In this document: piece by piece, positions 5,575 through 6,644 of the stretch
How positions within the stretch are numbered: the stretch's first letter is position 1
Layout of the letters: every line of letters starts with the position of its first letter
Assembly (NCBI GenBank): GCA_021792485.1
Contig: JAJYUO010000068.1
Coordinates: forward strand, 1 to 6,644
Reading direction: 5' to 3'
Origin: Thermoplasmata archaeon
Lineage (GTDB): Archaea; Thermoplasmatota; Thermoplasmata; Lutacidiplasmatales; UBA184
DNA length: 6,644 nt
Notes under the pieces: generated by a model
What the model was told of the DNA's origin: nothing
What the model saw: the letters and a program-made list of their open reading frames with translations, nothing else
Databases searched by the model: none
Translations under genes and position numbers: made by a program

Positions 5575-6513
5575 CTACGCAACCGCGAGCTCCGCACGCG
5601 CGACGATCCGAGGACCGCCGCCCGCGTTGAGGTCGAATAGGTAGGCGGGCTGTCCGGTCCGGTAGACCACGGGTCGGTCGGTCGTGATGCGCACCCCCGC
5701 TCCCGATCGCTCGTCGATCACCACCGGCACGTTCTGAAGTCCAATGGCGACCGACATCCGAGATCCCGTTCCCCAATCCCCCTTGTAGTATCGACACGGG
5801 GCAAGATTGACGCCGGTCAGGTCGGTGCCGGCATGCAATGACCCGGCGTCGGCCAAGACCTGTCCTCGCTCGACCTGATCGACCTCGACGCCCTTCAGGG
5901 CGACTCCCACACGTTCCCCGGTCTGCGCCTCCCGGACATCGACGTCGTGGACTTGGATCGACCGGATCTCCACGATCTTGTCGGTCGGCCAGAGCCGGAG
6001 CTGTTCGTGGGATCTCAGCGTTCCGCTACGGACGACGCCCAGCGCGACCGTCCCGACCCCCTTGACCGGGAAGACGTGATCGAGCGGCACCGCAACCGGT
6101 CCGGGGACCGGCCCTACCCTCCATGCCTCGATCGTCTCCCGGAGCTTCGGAACATCGAGAGGGAGACGAGACGCGGACTCGAGGCGGCTGCCTCGCAACG
6201 CCCGATCCAACTCTTCCGTCCCGACGGCCGCCCCTGCGACGATCGTGGTCGGCAGTTCGAACAGCTCGACCGTCGCGATCGTTTCGGCTACCGGACGGGT
6301 CAGCGTTTCGACGACGAGCACGCACCGATCGGCCATCGCGAGGGCCGAGAGGAGCGGCACGAATTTTTCCGGAAACTGCGACGGCTCCACGACGGTGGTG
6401 TGGTGGCCGTCGTGGGTCGAGTCGAATAACGTGAGATCGGACTGAGTCCCTCTCTTGCCTAGCTGCGACGCGATGCCGGAGGATCCGACCACCGCGACCG
6501 TGACCCCGCTCAT
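5575..6513 (-). CDS. SelB-like elongation factor homologue with degenerate G domain (aSelBL type)
   Basis: The 312-residue protein has the three-domain layout of EF-Tu/SelB. Residues 1-135 correspond to the G domain, 143-225 to domain II (DHVFPVKGVGTVALGVVRSG, later RSIQVHD and GERVGVALKGV), and 229-312 to domain III. The match to SelB is best in domain II. The G domain lacks GxxxxGK[S/T], DxxG and NKxD: the first strand VAVVGSSG continues as IASQLGKRGTQSDLTLF, the G3 region reads EPSQFPEKF, and the G4 region reads IVAGAAVG. Archaea have a described family of SelB-like proteins with such losses (aSelBL), whose function is unknown; I assign this protein there by features. GTP hydrolysis is unlikely. 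The ATG overlaps the ClpB stop codon as ATGA, so the two are probably co-translated. The alternative, a true SelB, is contradicted by the missing P-loop and short length. Confidence 0.8.
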   Translation of the reverse strand: MSGVTVAVVGSSGIASQLGKRGTQSDLTLFDSTHDGHHTTVVEPSQFPEKFVPLLSALAMADRCVLVVETLTRPVAETIATVELFELPTTIVAGAAVGTEELDRALRGSRLESASRLPLDVPKLRETIEAWRVGPVPGPVAVPLDHVFPVKGVGTVALGVVRSGTLRSHEQLRLWPTDKIVEIRSIQVHDVDVREAQTGERVGVALKGVEVDQVERGQVLADAGSLHAGTDLTGVNLAPCRYYKGDWGTGSRMSVAIGLQNVPVVIDERSGAGVRITTDRPVVYRTGQPAYLFDLNAGGGPRIVARAELAVA

Positions 6514-6644
6514 GTCGCGCCGGGAGTTGCGGGCTCTTTGCTCCTGCCGGCGACGAGCGTGATCGCTCCGTTCTTCGCATCGACCCGGACGTCGCTCCCG
6601 TCCCGAACCTCTCCCGATAGGATCTTCTCCGTGAGCGGGTCAAC
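6510..6644 (-). CDS. clpB: C-terminal end of a ClpB-type AAA+ disaggregase (cut by right edge)
   Basis: Only the last 44 codons are present, ending in TGA 6512-6510. The sequence VDPLTEKILSGEVRDGSDVR followed by a short beta strand (ITLVAG) matches the end of ClpB, where an NPLAxxILSGE segment precedes the last strands of the second AAA+ module's small domain. ClpB is a hexameric ATP-driven chaperone that pulls proteins out of aggregates. The tail after the final strand (RSKEPATPGAT) is a short unstructured extension. The evidence is one short stretch, so a ClpA/ClpC relative cannot be excluded. The stop overlaps the start of the SelB-like gene, indicating one operon read leftward. Confidence 0.75.
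   Translation of the reverse strand, partial: VDPLTEKILSGEVRDGSDVRVDAKNGAITLVAGRSKEPATPGAT

Overview
The window is GC-rich archaeal DNA, most likely from an uncultured, high-GC member of the Thermoplasmata or a nearby euryarchaeal lineage. Pointers to Archaea are a proteasome-activating nucleotidase, a ribosomal protein L10e, an archaeal pantoate kinase, an archaeal-type initiator tRNA without encoded CCA, TATA-type promoters and few Shine-Dalgarno sites. The surface protein carries F-x-E-x-GLP-x-G-x-x-W modules that I associate with Thermoplasmata and thermopsin-like secreted proteins. The assignment below Archaea is inference.

Left part (1-2179): a large secreted YVTN-type beta-propeller protein is read on the minus strand from 1892 and runs off the left edge. 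It has an N-terminal membrane or signal segment, a small Ig-like module, seven propeller blades, a second Ig-like module, and the first three blades of another propeller. Next to it, on the plus strand, lies an initiator tRNA-Met gene that folds only if about 32 nt are removed from its D-loop, so it appears to carry a non-canonical intron.

Middle part (2180-4307): a plus-strand UspA-type universal stress protein converges on, and overlaps by 20 bp, a minus-strand operon of pantoate kinase (CoA synthesis) followed by ribosomal protein L10e. These two operon genes overlap by ATGA. The conserved N-terminus of the kinase lies upstream of any ordinary start codon.

Right part (4308-6644): the proteasomal ATPase PAN is transcribed divergently from the kinase, with one nearly symmetric TATA box between them. 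It converges on a second minus-strand operon made of the C-terminal end of a ClpB-type disaggregase (cut by the right edge) and a SelB-like protein whose GTPase motifs have been lost. These two also overlap by ATGA.

The functional theme right of the surface protein is translation and protein quality control: initiator tRNA, L10e, a SelB-like factor, ClpB, PAN and a stress protein. I see no CRISPR array, insertion sequence, prophage or rRNA.
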